Shown here: in pieces, positions 1 to 6,630 of the stretch
Position numbering within the stretch: position 1 is the first letter of the stretch
Layout: every line of letters starts with the position of its first letter
NCBI GenBank assembly: GCA_964653795.1
Contig: CAZZHO010000094.1
Location: 1 to 16,468 of the forward strand
DNA: 16,468 nt
Source: JAWPMT01 sp964653795
Lineage (GTDB): Bacteria; Bacteroidota; Bacteroidia; Cytophagales; Cyclobacteriaceae
Direction of reading: 5' to 3'
Position numbers and translations under genes: made by a program
The notes under the pieces: model-generated
The model's database searches: none
What the model was told of the DNA's origin: nothing
What the model saw: the letters and a program-made list of their open reading frames with translations, nothing else

Positions 1-2
1 CG

Positions 3-530
3 AAAGTTCAAGAAACTTCAGAAAAGCAATTGGAATTCGCTGAGGCAAAAGAAACATTGATTGAAGCGTGGGGTACACTGGGAAGTCATTGGGGCATCAA
101 CAAGGCCATGGCCAAGATCCACATTCTTTTGCTGATATCCCCTGAGCCACTATCTACGGAAGAGGTGATGGAGGAGCTCAACATTAGCCGGGGTAATGCG
201 AATATTAACATTAGAAGTTTGATCGAGTGGGGGCTGGTACATAAAAAATTGGTTCCAGGTGAGAGAAAAGAATTTTTCTACCCGGTCAAAGACATGTGGG
301 AATTGGTACGAATAGTAGCCACTGAGCGTAGAAAGCGTGAAATAGCCCCTGTTATTAAGGTGCTGGAGAATGTTCAAAAGGTAGATACTAGTGGAGATAA
401 AGAGAAAGAAGAGTTTGTGAAGACGGCAAAAGGCATGATGGATTTGATAGAATTCGGAGATACAGCCCTGGAAAAACTTACAAGCATCGAAAAAAGCTTG
501 TTTTTGAAGGCGTTGATGAAGATGGCTTAA
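3..530 (+). CDS. GbsR/MarR-like winged-helix transcriptional regulator, 5' end outside window
   Basis: This is a small DNA-binding regulator of the GbsR branch of the MarR superfamily, as judged from residue pattern only. The reading frame is open to the left edge, with no ATG before the glutamate-rich start of the visible part, so the true start probably lies upstream and 175 residues are visible. The segment WGTLGSHWGINKAMAKIHIL is typical of GbsR-like proteins. It is followed by a helix-turn-helix (EEVMEELNISRGNANINIRS) and a wing (WGLVHKKLVPGERKEFFYPV). The C-terminal third is helical and charged and probably forms the dimer interface. GbsR proteins repress glycine-betaine or transport genes in other bacteria, but the ligand and target here are unknown. 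It stops 79 bases before the sigma-factor gene and could be cotranscribed with it. Confidence 0.8.
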   Translation, partial: KVQETSEKQLEFAEAKETLIEAWGTLGSHWGINKAMAKIHILLLISPEPLSTEEVMEELNISRGNANINIRSLIEWGLVHKKLVPGERKEFFYPVKDMWELVRIVATERRKREIAPVIKVLENVQKVDTSGDKEKEEFVKTAKGMMDLIEFGDTALEKLTSIEKSLFLKALMKMA

Positions 531-609
531 AAAATTTTATTTTAAAGTTTCAGTAATTTTTGAAAGTTCGAAAAGTCTTGTAAATTAGAGGAAACAAAAA
601 GCTTATACT

Positions 610-1131
610 ATGTCTGAAAGAGAGTTTGGAAGTGCAATACATGCTTGTGAGCGTCCACTATATGGTTTTGCTATGAAGCTCACGAAAGATCAAGATGATG
701 CTAAAGATTTGATGCAAGAGACATTCATCAAAGCATATACTAATAAGGATAAGTTTAAAGAAGGAACAAATCTGAAAGCTTGGCTTTACACGATTATGAG
801 GAATTCCTTTATTACCCAGTATCAAAAGATTACCAGACAAAAGACTTTTGTCGACAACTCTGAAGACCTGCACTTAATAAACAACGCAGCCAGTGTCTCT
901 GCCAATGAGGGGGAACACAATCTCAGTTACCAGGAGATTATGGATGAAATAGAAAGGTTAGAGGAGAAGCACATGAAACCATTTATCATGTATTCCAGAG
1001 GTTTCAAGTATATAGAGATTGCCGAGAGGTTGAACATTCCTTTAGGTACAGTGAAGAATAGGATACACGTTGCTCGGGAGCAACTGAAGGATTATATACT
1101 AAAATTCAGAGGAGGTTTATCGTACAATTGA
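610..1131 (+). CDS. ECF-type RNA polymerase sigma-70 factor
   Basis: This 173-residue alternative sigma factor recruits core RNA polymerase to a special promoter set. Region 2 spans about residues 10-76 and contains DAKDLMQETFIKAY (31-44) and NLKAWLYTIMRNSFI. Region 4 spans about 110-162 with the helix-turn-helix YIEIAERLNIPLGTVKNRIH, which should contact the -35 element. Regions 1.1 and 3 are absent, as in the ECF group, and the length is typical. No anti-sigma factor gene follows: a strong terminator sits 24 bases after the stop. Control is therefore not by an adjacent FecR or zinc-type anti-sigma partner. The ATG at 610 is chosen because it begins just before region 2 and no upstream in-frame alternative fits. 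The regulon cannot be read from the sequence. Confidence 0.93.
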   Translation: MSEREFGSAIHACERPLYGFAMKLTKDQDDAKDLMQETFIKAYTNKDKFKEGTNLKAWLYTIMRNSFITQYQKITRQKTFVDNSEDLHLINNAASVSANEGEHNLSYQEIMDEIERLEEKHMKPFIMYSRGFKYIEIAERLNIPLGTVKNRIHVAREQLKDYILKFRGGLSYN

Positions 1132-1154
1132 GTACGCTATCTCCGATGCCAGGG

Positions 1155-1190
1155 AAGGAAGTCAGTTTAAAATGACTTCCTTTTTTTGTT
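1155..1190 (+). terminator. Rho-independent terminator after the sigma factor
   Basis: A perfect 10-bp stem, AAGGAAGTCA (1155-1164) with TGACTTCCTT (1173-1182), encloses an 8-base loop and runs straight into seven T residues (1181-1187). It ends the upstream transcription unit. Confidence 0.92.
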
Positions 1191-1304
1191 TTCTGAGCTT
1201 TTGGCCTTCACATTGTGACCTACTCGCATGGACCCGCAATTGTTGGATTGATTTATGAACTACATGTTAATTATTAAAAAGATTAAAGTTTCATAAAATC
1301 ATAA

Positions 1305-1338
1305 TTTGTGTTTCTGTTCAATAATTCACATAGTTTTG
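1305..1338 (+). promoter_or_regulatory. Candidate Bacteroidota-type promoter for the 83-residue protein
   Basis: TAGTTTTG at 1331-1338 matches the Bacteroidota -7 consensus TAnnTTTG exactly. TTTG at 1305-1308 is a possible -33 box, but the 22-base spacer is at the long end of what is accepted. A start near 1343 would leave an A/T-rich 5' leader of about 25 bases before the ATG at 1369. It lies after a terminator, where a new promoter is expected. Confidence 0.5.
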
Positions 1339-1368
1339 CAGAAAATTTTCAAAGAAAGTTCATTTTTT

Positions 1369-1620
1369 ATGGCAGTATCAGTAGAAAAAATTGAAAAAGC
1401 TTGCGTTGACGCAAAAGACAAGCTTGTTCAGCTTAACATCGAAGAGCAGTTGGTTTCGGAACTAGAATGGTGTCTTGGAAGCTATGCTAATGACAAAAAC
1501 CCTGAGGGACTTATCGCTAAGGGAAAAGAGGCTTTGGAAGCGCTTAAAGAGTTCAAAAAATCTAACTCAAGAAAAGTTGCTAAGAAATTGATTGATGACT
1601 TGTCTAAAGCACTAGCTTAA
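1369..1620 (+). CDS. Small conserved-looking helical protein of unknown function
   Basis: This 83-residue protein is rich in Lys, Glu, Leu and Ala and is predicted to be almost entirely helical and soluble, with no signal peptide or membrane segment. The start is placed at the ATG at 1369, which follows an A/T-rich leader. The frame runs open further upstream, but the added residues are hydrophobic and overlap the candidate promoter. The single Cys-containing core is ELEWCLGSYANDKNPEG (about residues 29-45), and the basic tail KKSNSRKVAKKLIDDLSKAL could bind nucleic acid. It has its own candidate promoter and terminator, so it is probably a separately expressed, abundant monocistronic gene. 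I recognise it only as resembling small uncharacterised Bacteroidota proteins and assign no function. Confidence 0.8.
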   Translation: MAVSVEKIEKACVDAKDKLVQLNIEEQLVSELEWCLGSYANDKNPEGLIAKGKEALEALKEFKKSNSRKVAKKLIDDLSKALA

Positions 1621-1643
1621 GTCATCTTGGATTTTGAATGAAG

Positions 1644-1670
1644 AGCTCGGCTTTGCCGGGCTTTTTTTTT
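1644..1670 (+). terminator. Rho-independent terminator after the 83-residue protein
   Basis: AGCTCGGC (1644-1651) pairs with GCCGGGCT (1655-1662), 8 bp with one G-T pair and a 3-base loop, followed by a run of nine T (1662-1670). It lies three bases from the stop codon of the convergent minus-strand gene. On the minus strand the hairpin is not followed by a T run, so it should work only in the plus direction. Confidence 0.92.
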
Positions 1671-1672
1671 GT

Positions 1673-3889
1673 TTAGAGATTAAACCAATAGGAGAGTTTT
1701 ATGATCAAGGCCCTGTTTTTAGGGGTTAGATTGAAAGTGTTGTCCAGTGGATTATCAAAATCATCGCCAGCAGTGAAGTAGTTGTCTGTGTAGACGATGA
1801 ATAAATCAGATACAGGCTGAAAGCGCCACTGAAGTCGTGAATTGATATTGAGGTTGTTGGCCTGACTGTTGTATTGTACGAAATTGGTAAAGAATAATTT
1901 GGTGGTCATGGTAATGTCTACTCTGGGACTTACTAAATAGAACTCAGTGGAATTAAAACCTGTGGGGAAATCCAATTGGTTGTATTCAAAGTCCAGCGCC
2001 AACGATAGAAAAGGTTGAAAACGATAATTGATGGTAGGGTTGATAACCAGCCTTCTACCATTAAAGAACCCTCCATATGCAACTACACCTTCAAAATTGA
2101 AGACCTTCCTTGAGTCAGAGCTGTAAAAAATACCACCACGGTACCAACCAAAAACCTCACCAGCTTGCAATTCGGCTCCATCACTGTTGGTGGGATCAAA
2201 GCTATCTTGCAGCTTTACTTCGTTGTAGCTTGAGAATATATTCAGGAACGAATTGTTGAGAAAATTAAAGCTGTAGCTTGCTTCCAATTCTAAATCCAGG
2301 TTTTCAAGACTTGTGGTAGTGATTCTGGTGAATTCCAATTCTGGTCCGTGTCTTTGGATATTGCCTTGGGTCCAAAATGTATATTCGATTCCTCCTCCAC
2401 CTCGGAATACTCCTGTTCTTGGTACAAATCCAATTTCTGCATTGAAATCTTCACCAACGAGTAAGTGAAACCATCTAACCCCCAGATTGCGATCATTATA
2501 TCCTAAGAAGGCTCCATGCGAATAACTTTTGCTTTCAGGACCGGGATCTTCAGAGTTGTGATAAAAAAAGTTGCCTTCCCACTTATTATCGGCGGAGGCC
2601 AAGTTATAGTCGATACCAAAGACCCTGTTGAATTTTGTAGAGTTGATAGTAGTGTCTTGAGGGTCGAAATTGGTCGCTTCTCTATTGGCAAAAATGGCTC
2701 GGATATTAGATCGGGCAAACAACTGTCTTTCCACCACGGCGAATGAATAATTCTGAGCAGGCTGATTGATGCGGTCGTCTTTTTGGGTTTGCATATTCAA
2801 AGCGCCTAATCTCCAGTTTTTACCCATTTTCCCACTTAATCTCACACCTCCGATGATAGGGACTTGAACAGTCTCATCGTCGTTGCTGGCAATGCCAATT
2901 CTTCTTGAAAAGAAGGGGCGAGATACTGGAAATCCATTTGTGGCAAAAAGATCCTGATTCTCAAGAAAAAACTGTCTTCTCTCTGGGAAGAATATTTCAA
3001 ACCTGTTGAGGTTAGTCACCTGCCGGTCAACCTCTACTTGACTAAAGTCCGGGTTTACGGTAAGGTCTAGGTTTAAGGAGTTAGTTACTCCGATTTTGGC
3101 GTCAAAACCAGCATCGAGGTTATTGTCCTGAGGTGTTCCTTCCTCAAAGTCTTTGGATGCTCCAACTGTTACAAATGGTATAAAGGACAAGTTGGTTCCA
3201 GCTTCTGGAGGAGGTGTATCCCACTGCAATTGACCCGTATAGATCAAATCTGATGTTCTGAATTGCTGAGGCACTGCTATCCAGGAAGACCTTTCATTCG
3301 CTCTTCGGTTGTTACGTATTAGCTGAATGCCCCAATTGGCTACACTATTGTACCTGATAGATTTAAAAGGAATTGCCATCTCAGCAATCCACTTATCTTC
3401 GTAGATCTTGGTTGCAGAACGCCACTTGTTGTCCCAATCATCTGATACACTACCTCCTAACGTTACTAATCCTTCTCTTTGTACATTGAATGGTGTTACC
3501 TGGAAAGTGAATCCGTTGGACTTATCGTTAAAAGGGTCAAAATAGATACCTGCATTATCGTTAGCGAACCACCTAAAATCCCTTCTTAAAGATTGAGAAA
3601 TAGGTTTGACATCTTGTATTTCATGACAGATAAGGGCTACATAAATATGCTGATCGTCATAGGTGAGCTTAAACTCCGTTGGGAAAAAAGGAGTGACGCT
3701 ATCAAGCGGGAAGTTTTGTGTAAATCCACTCCCGGCAGAAATTTCGACCCAGGCACTTTCGTCTAGGGACCCATCGAGTACAATCTTACCGCTGGTTTTT
3801 TTTATTTGATAAGATTTAGAAGGACTTTGGGTTTGTCCGAATATCTGGATAGCTGCAAAGAACGCAACCAAGAGGCTGAATTTTTTCAA
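1673..3889 (-). CDS. DUF5916 outer-membrane beta-barrel protein with CBM9-like N-terminal domain
   Basis: This 738-residue exported protein starts with a signal peptide (MKKFSLLVAFFAAIQIFG, cleavage expected near residue 18-20). Residues about 30-225 resemble the carbohydrate-binding family 9-like beta-sandwich that begins DUF5916 proteins: a KIVLDGSLDESAW entry motif (35-47), a YDDQHIYVAL strand and a DDWDNKW segment. Residues 278-315 carry the family signature, NPDFSQVEVD then FEIFFPERRQFFLENQDLF. The remaining ~400 residues alternate aromatic and polar residues as in a transmembrane beta-barrel, ending SYWFNL. In Bacteroidota such proteins occur widely, sometimes near hydrolases, but the substrate is unknown and no glycan-use or SusCD genes are nearby. 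It follows the TerB-like gene by 37 bases on the same strand, so the two may share a transcript. Confidence 0.9.
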   Translation of the reverse strand: MKKFSLLVAFFAAIQIFGQTQSPSKSYQIKKTSGKIVLDGSLDESAWVEISAGSGFTQNFPLDSVTPFFPTEFKLTYDDQHIYVALICHEIQDVKPISQSLRRDFRWFANDNAGIYFDPFNDKSNGFTFQVTPFNVQREGLVTLGGSVSDDWDNKWRSATKIYEDKWIAEMAIPFKSIRYNSVANWGIQLIRNNRRANERSSWIAVPQQFRTSDLIYTGQLQWDTPPPEAGTNLSFIPFVTVGASKDFEEGTPQDNNLDAGFDAKIGVTNSLNLDLTVNPDFSQVEVDRQVTNLNRFEIFFPERRQFFLENQDLFATNGFPVSRPFFSRRIGIASNDDETVQVPIIGGVRLSGKMGKNWRLGALNMQTQKDDRINQPAQNYSFAVVERQLFARSNIRAIFANREATNFDPQDTTINSTKFNRVFGIDYNLASADNKWEGNFFYHNSEDPGPESKSYSHGAFLGYNDRNLGVRWFHLLVGEDFNAEIGFVPRTGVFRGGGGIEYTFWTQGNIQRHGPELEFTRITTTSLENLDLELEASYSFNFLNNSFLNIFSSYNEVKLQDSFDPTNSDGAELQAGEVFGWYRGGIFYSSDSRKVFNFEGVVAYGGFFNGRRLVINPTINYRFQPFLSLALDFEYNQLDFPTGFNSTEFYLVSPRVDITMTTKLFFTNFVQYNSQANNLNINSRLQWRFQPVSDLFIVYTDNYFTAGDDFDNPLDNTFNLTPKNRALIIKLSYWFNL

Positions 3890-3926
3890 TTGTTTGGGGT
3901 GATACTAATTGATTCGGCGAATCTAA

Positions 3927-4343
3927 TCAGTCATTCCTTTTCATCGGAATAAGATGTTGATCAGCGATCGATCGGAGGTATGCGCGGCTTGTATTGATGC
4001 TTGGATCTGAATAGATGTAAGCAGAAAGATCCGCAATTACACCTGGTTTGTATCCCAGCCTTACTGCTACCTTTTCGCAAAATTCGATCTCTGTCTGATA
4101 AATCTTGCCATCTACCTTCATCAATTGAATGATATCATGTAGGTAGGTGAACTTCTCATCAGGTGGAAGATCCCTGAGGTTCTTTAATGGTTTGGGGTTG
4201 TCTATTATATTCTCAACCTGATCGGTGGTCAGACCACTCCTCTGCCCAATCTTATGAATGAGTTCACTTTCTTCCGCAGCCACAAACTTGTCTGCTTTAG
4301 ATAGGTGTACTAGTAAGCTTATTTGGTCCTCAATTGACAACAT
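3927..4343 (-). CDS. TerB-like (tellurite-resistance domain family) protein
   Basis: This 138-residue, soluble, all-helical protein has no signal peptide. Two acidic helix-turn segments, KADKFVAAEES (16-26) and KVDGKIYQTEIEF (76-88), are arranged as the duplicated metal-binding helices of TerB/DUF533-like proteins, which place Asp and Glu residues for divalent cations. Bacteroidota encode many single TerB-like proteins outside tellurite operons, so tellurite resistance should not be assumed, and no terC, terD or terZ genes are visible here. The start ATG (4343-4341) is the first in frame and fits the family length. It is divergent from the tryptophan leader and lies directly upstream of the DUF5916 gene. 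Confidence 0.75.
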   Translation of the reverse strand: MLSIEDQISLLVHLSKADKFVAAEESELIHKIGQRSGLTTDQVENIIDNPKPLKNLRDLPPDEKFTYLHDIIQLMKVDGKIYQTEIEFCEKVAVRLGYKPGVIADLSAYIYSDPSINTSRAYLRSIADQHLIPMKRND

Positions 4344-4479
4344 CAGCGCAAAATAACGGATAGATTCTTAACGAAAAAAGTGGATCGATCATTTTGTCAA
4401 CGATCTAACCCTCTATTAAAGCGCCATTGTTAAGAATTTGTTTCATTTCCGACTTTTAAAACAAAAGTTTCTCAGGTAC

Positions 4480-4507
4480 TTGGATTTTAATTTCTAGCAT
4501 ACTTAGC
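4480..4507 (+). promoter_or_regulatory. Weak candidate promoter of the trp supraoperon
   Basis: TTG at 4480-4482 and TACTTAGC at 4500-4507, 17 bases apart, are a poor match to the Bacteroidota TTTG/TAnnTTTG pattern. They sit where a promoter is needed, since a start near 4512 would place the leader-peptide ATG (4520) shortly downstream. No second, better box was found in 4344-4519. The position is inference. Confidence 0.25.
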
Positions 4508-4519
4508 TTAGCATTTCAA

Positions 4520-4585
4520 ATGAAAAAGACATTGCACGCATACTGGTGGTGGTATTACATGATTTCGACAAAATCTGTGAACTAA
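4520..4585 (+). CDS. trpL: trp operon leader peptide with Tyr-Trp-Trp-Trp-Tyr-Tyr run
   Basis: This is a 21-codon peptide gene. It begins MKKTLHA, has YWWWYY at residues 8-13 and ends MISTKSVN before TAA (4583-4585). Three consecutive UGG codons lie at 4544-4552, with tyrosine codons at 4541-4543, 4553-4555 and 4556-4558. Such a run in so short a peptide, 24 bases before a strong terminator and 67 bases before trpE, is the hallmark of ribosome-mediated attenuation. When tRNA-Trp (or tRNA-Tyr) is short, the ribosome stalls on the run and leaves the codons for residues 19-21 free to form the antiterminator. When charged tRNA is abundant the ribosome reaches the stop codon, covers those bases, and the terminator forms. 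The peptide itself probably has no other role. One His codon (residue 6) is too little to suggest histidine sensing. Confidence 0.88.
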   Translation: MKKTLHAYWWWYYMISTKSVN

Positions 4586-4626
4586 CGCTATGTGCTGAAA
4601 ATAAATTGAAAGCCTGCTGTTCACAG
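4575..4626 (+). promoter_or_regulatory. Antiterminator pairing of the trp attenuator
   Basis: CTGTGAAC (4575-4582, the last codons of the leader peptide) is perfectly complementary to GTTCACAG (4619-4626). The latter consists of the last base of the left terminator stem, the terminator loop and the first bases of the right stem. The two pairings exclude each other. A ribosome stalled at 4544-4558 leaves 4575-4582 free, and one at the stop codon covers it. A weaker upstream pairing, GCAC (4534-4537) plus ATA (4540-4542) with TATGTGC (4589-4595), could act as the pause or protector hairpin, but it has a 2-base bulge. Confidence 0.75.
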
Positions 4627-4637
4627 CAGGCTTTTTT
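4609..4637 (+). terminator. trp attenuator terminator
   Basis: AGCCTGCTG (4611-4619) pairs with CAGCAGGCT (4624-4632). Two outer A-T pairs make an 11-bp stem with loop TTCA, followed by six T residues (4632-4637). It lies 16 bases before the trpE start, so it must be read through for the operon to be expressed. Confidence 0.93.
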
Positions 4638-4652
4638 CGTTTTAAGGGATTC

Positions 4653-6056
4653 ATGAAAAAACACAATTTACAAATACGGACAAGGAAGCTACTGGCTGAT
4701 ACCATCACCCCGGTTGGCATCTATCTCAAGCTAAGAGATAGATATGCTGGTTCCTTTCTACTTGAAAGCTCTGACTATCACGGAGCAGAGGATAGCTTTT
4801 CCTATATATGTTGTGACCCTATAGCCAGCTTTTCCTTCGATGGAAAAGTTGTTAGTCAGAAGTGGCCTGGAGGTATCAATAGTAGTGAATCCGTAGAGGG
4901 GAAAGGAGATGCGCTTTCTCTGCTGAAGGGTTTTAGGGACAGCTTTGAGGCTCCCAAAGCGAAAAAATACATTGAGACGGGTCTTTTCGGTTACATGGCA
5001 TATGATGCTGTGCAGTTTTTCGAGGATATAGACATTACTAACCCGACAGAGATCAATATTCCACTGATCAACTACAGAGTTTTCAGATTTATTCTTGCCT
5101 TAGATCACTTCAAAAATGAGTGTCACATCATTGAGACTTATGTGGATCAACCAAATGATGAAGACTTTGAGGAAATCGTCAATACGATTCATCAACGTAA
5201 TATTCCGTCTTTCAATTTTGAAAAGAGAGGGGAAGCGTCTTCTAACCTGACGGATGATGAGTTTCTTCAAAATGTTAAGAAGGGAATCCATCACTGTGAT
5301 ATCGGAGACGTGTTTCAGGTGGTCTTTTCAAGACGGTTTGAAACGCAATTTTCAGGAGATGAATTTCAGGTGTATCGTGCTCTGAGATCCATTAACCCTT
5401 CTCCATATTTGTTTTACTTCGACTATGGTAGCTACAAAATATTTGGGTCCTCACCAGAAGCCCAAATTGTGGTCAAGGACAGAAAGGCTACTATCTACCC
5501 GATTGCGGGTACTTTTCGAAGAACTGGTGAAGATGAGGCTGATGCAGCTCTTGCTAAGAAACTGCTCGAAGATGAGAAAGAGAATTCCGAGCATATCATG
5601 CTAGTGGATTTAGCTAGAAATGACCTGAGTAAGAGTGCCGAGAATGTCAAAGTAGATACCTATAAAGAGATACAGTATTTCTCTCATGTAATACACTTGG
5701 TTTCGAAGGTAAGTGGAGAACTCAATGCCAGGGCAGATGCATTGGATATTGTCGCTTCTACCTTCCCTGCGGGAACACTCTCAGGAGCTCCTAAGCATAT
5801 GGCTATGCAATTGATCGATCAAGTGGAGTCAATATCTCGAGATTTTTATGGTGGAGCCATAGGGTTCATGGATTTTGAAGGCAATTTCAACCATGCCATT
5901 ATGATTCGAACTTTTTTGAGCCATATGAACAAACTCATCTACCAGGCAGGGGCAGGGATTGTTGCTAAATCCGATCCGAAGGGAGAGGTACAGGAGGTCT
6001 ATAACAAATTGGCCGCTTTGGAAAAAGCCATGGAAGACGCTGAAAAGATTGGATGA
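4653..6056 (+). CDS. trpE: Anthranilate synthase component I
   Basis: TrpE (467 residues) converts chorismate to anthranilate, using ammonia delivered by TrpG. It is the first committed step of tryptophan synthesis. The N-terminal domain carries LLESS (36-40), corresponding to the LLES tryptophan-binding motif, so feedback inhibition by tryptophan is likely. The C-terminal chorismate-binding domain shows GDVFQVVFSRRFE, FGSSPEAQIVV, PIAGTFRRTG, ENSEHIMLVDLARNDL, FPAGTLSGAPK and YQAGAGIVAKSDP in family order. Length and motifs are complete. The ATG at 4653 follows the attenuator terminator by 15 bases. It is the first gene of the supraoperon and ends one base before trpG. The amidotransferase is separate, not fused. 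Confidence 0.97.
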   Translation: MKKHNLQIRTRKLLADTITPVGIYLKLRDRYAGSFLLESSDYHGAEDSFSYICCDPIASFSFDGKVVSQKWPGGINSSESVEGKGDALSLLKGFRDSFEAPKAKKYIETGLFGYMAYDAVQFFEDIDITNPTEINIPLINYRVFRFILALDHFKNECHIIETYVDQPNDEDFEEIVNTIHQRNIPSFNFEKRGEASSNLTDDEFLQNVKKGIHHCDIGDVFQVVFSRRFETQFSGDEFQVYRALRSINPSPYLFYFDYGSYKIFGSSPEAQIVVKDRKATIYPIAGTFRRTGEDEADAALAKKLLEDEKENSEHIMLVDLARNDLSKSAENVKVDTYKEIQYFSHVIHLVSKVSGELNARADALDIVASTFPAGTLSGAPKHMAMQLIDQVESISRDFYGGAIGFMDFEGNFNHAIMIRTFLSHMNKLIYQAGAGIVAKSDPKGEVQEVYNKLAALEKAMEDAEKIG

Positions 6057-6057
6057 A

Positions 6058-6630
6058 ATGAGTCTTTTGGTTTTAGATAATTACGATTCATTCACCTATA
6101 ACCTGGTTCATATACTGAGGGATTTAGGTCTCGGTAATGAGATGGAGGTTCATAGGAATGATAAGATATCCTTACGGGAGGTGGAGAAGTTTGATAAAAT
6201 CCTCCTTTCACCTGGCCCTGGAGTGCCGAAAGATGCCGGTATCATGCCGGAGTTGATTAGTAGATACGCGGACACTAAGAGTATTCTGGGTGTCTGTTTA
6301 GGTCATCAGGCCATTGGTGAGGCGTTTGGTGCCAAGCTCCATAATCTGCCTCTTGTATATCATGGTGTAACTACCTCTGTTAACCAAGTGGAAAAAGATC
6401 GCCTTTTCGATGGAATACCGACTGATTTTACCGTGTGTAGATATCATTCCTGGGTGGTCTCTGAAGAAAGTTTGCCCGAGGAACTAGAAGTTACCGTGCG
6501 AGGCGAGGAGGGTAGAATCATGGGGATTAGACATAAGGAGTACAATGTTCGGGGTGTCCAATTTCATCCAGAGTCTATCATGACGGAACATGGGTTTAAA
6601 ATGATTGAGAACTGGTTGAAAATCGAATAA
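6058..6630 (+). CDS. trpG: Anthranilate synthase component II (glutamine amidotransferase)
   Basis: This 190-residue class I glutamine amidotransferase releases ammonia from glutamine for TrpE. It shows the N-terminal DNYDSFTYN motif, the oxyanion loop LSPGPG (50-55), the nucleophile Cys80 in GVCLGHQ and the His170/Glu172 pair in QFHPES. The start at 6058 is used because the protein begins MSLLVLDNYDSF as in the family; the frame upstream overlaps trpE and carries unrelated residues. The one-base gap to trpE and the direct abutment of trpD (6631) indicate translational coupling. TrpG-type proteins may also serve 4-amino-4-deoxychorismate synthase (PabA role) in some bacteria, which is possible here. 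Confidence 0.96.
   Translation: MSLLVLDNYDSFTYNLVHILRDLGLGNEMEVHRNDKISLREVEKFDKILLSPGPGVPKDAGIMPELISRYADTKSILGVCLGHQAIGEAFGAKLHNLPLVYHGVTTSVNQVEKDRLFDGIPTDFTVCRYHSWVVSEESLPEELEVTVRGEEGRIMGIRHKEYNVRGVQFHPESIMTEHGFKMIENWLKIE

Noticed and set aside
1655..1675. Hairpin at 1644-1662 as a bidirectional terminator also serving the DUF5916 gene
   Set aside because: On the minus strand the stem is not followed by a T run, so only plus-strand termination is supported.
4349..4356. Minus-strand TTATTTTG as the promoter of the TerB-like gene
   Set aside because: It has one mismatch to consensus, lies almost on the start codon, and has no convincing -33 box upstream.
4452..4468. ACTTTT-AAAAGT inverted repeat upstream of the trp leader as a repressor operator
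   Set aside because: It has only 6 bp of A/T-rich symmetry in an A/T-rich region, which is expected by chance, and no repressor gene is nearby.
4535..4537. Histidine codon in the leader peptide as a sensor for the distal his genes
   Set aside because: A single codon is too weak for attenuation control; known his leaders carry runs of several His codons.
4508..4720. 70-residue minus-strand open frame over the trp leader
   Set aside because: It is antisense to the leader peptide and attenuator; there are no recognisable motifs, and the plus-strand reading explains the region fully.
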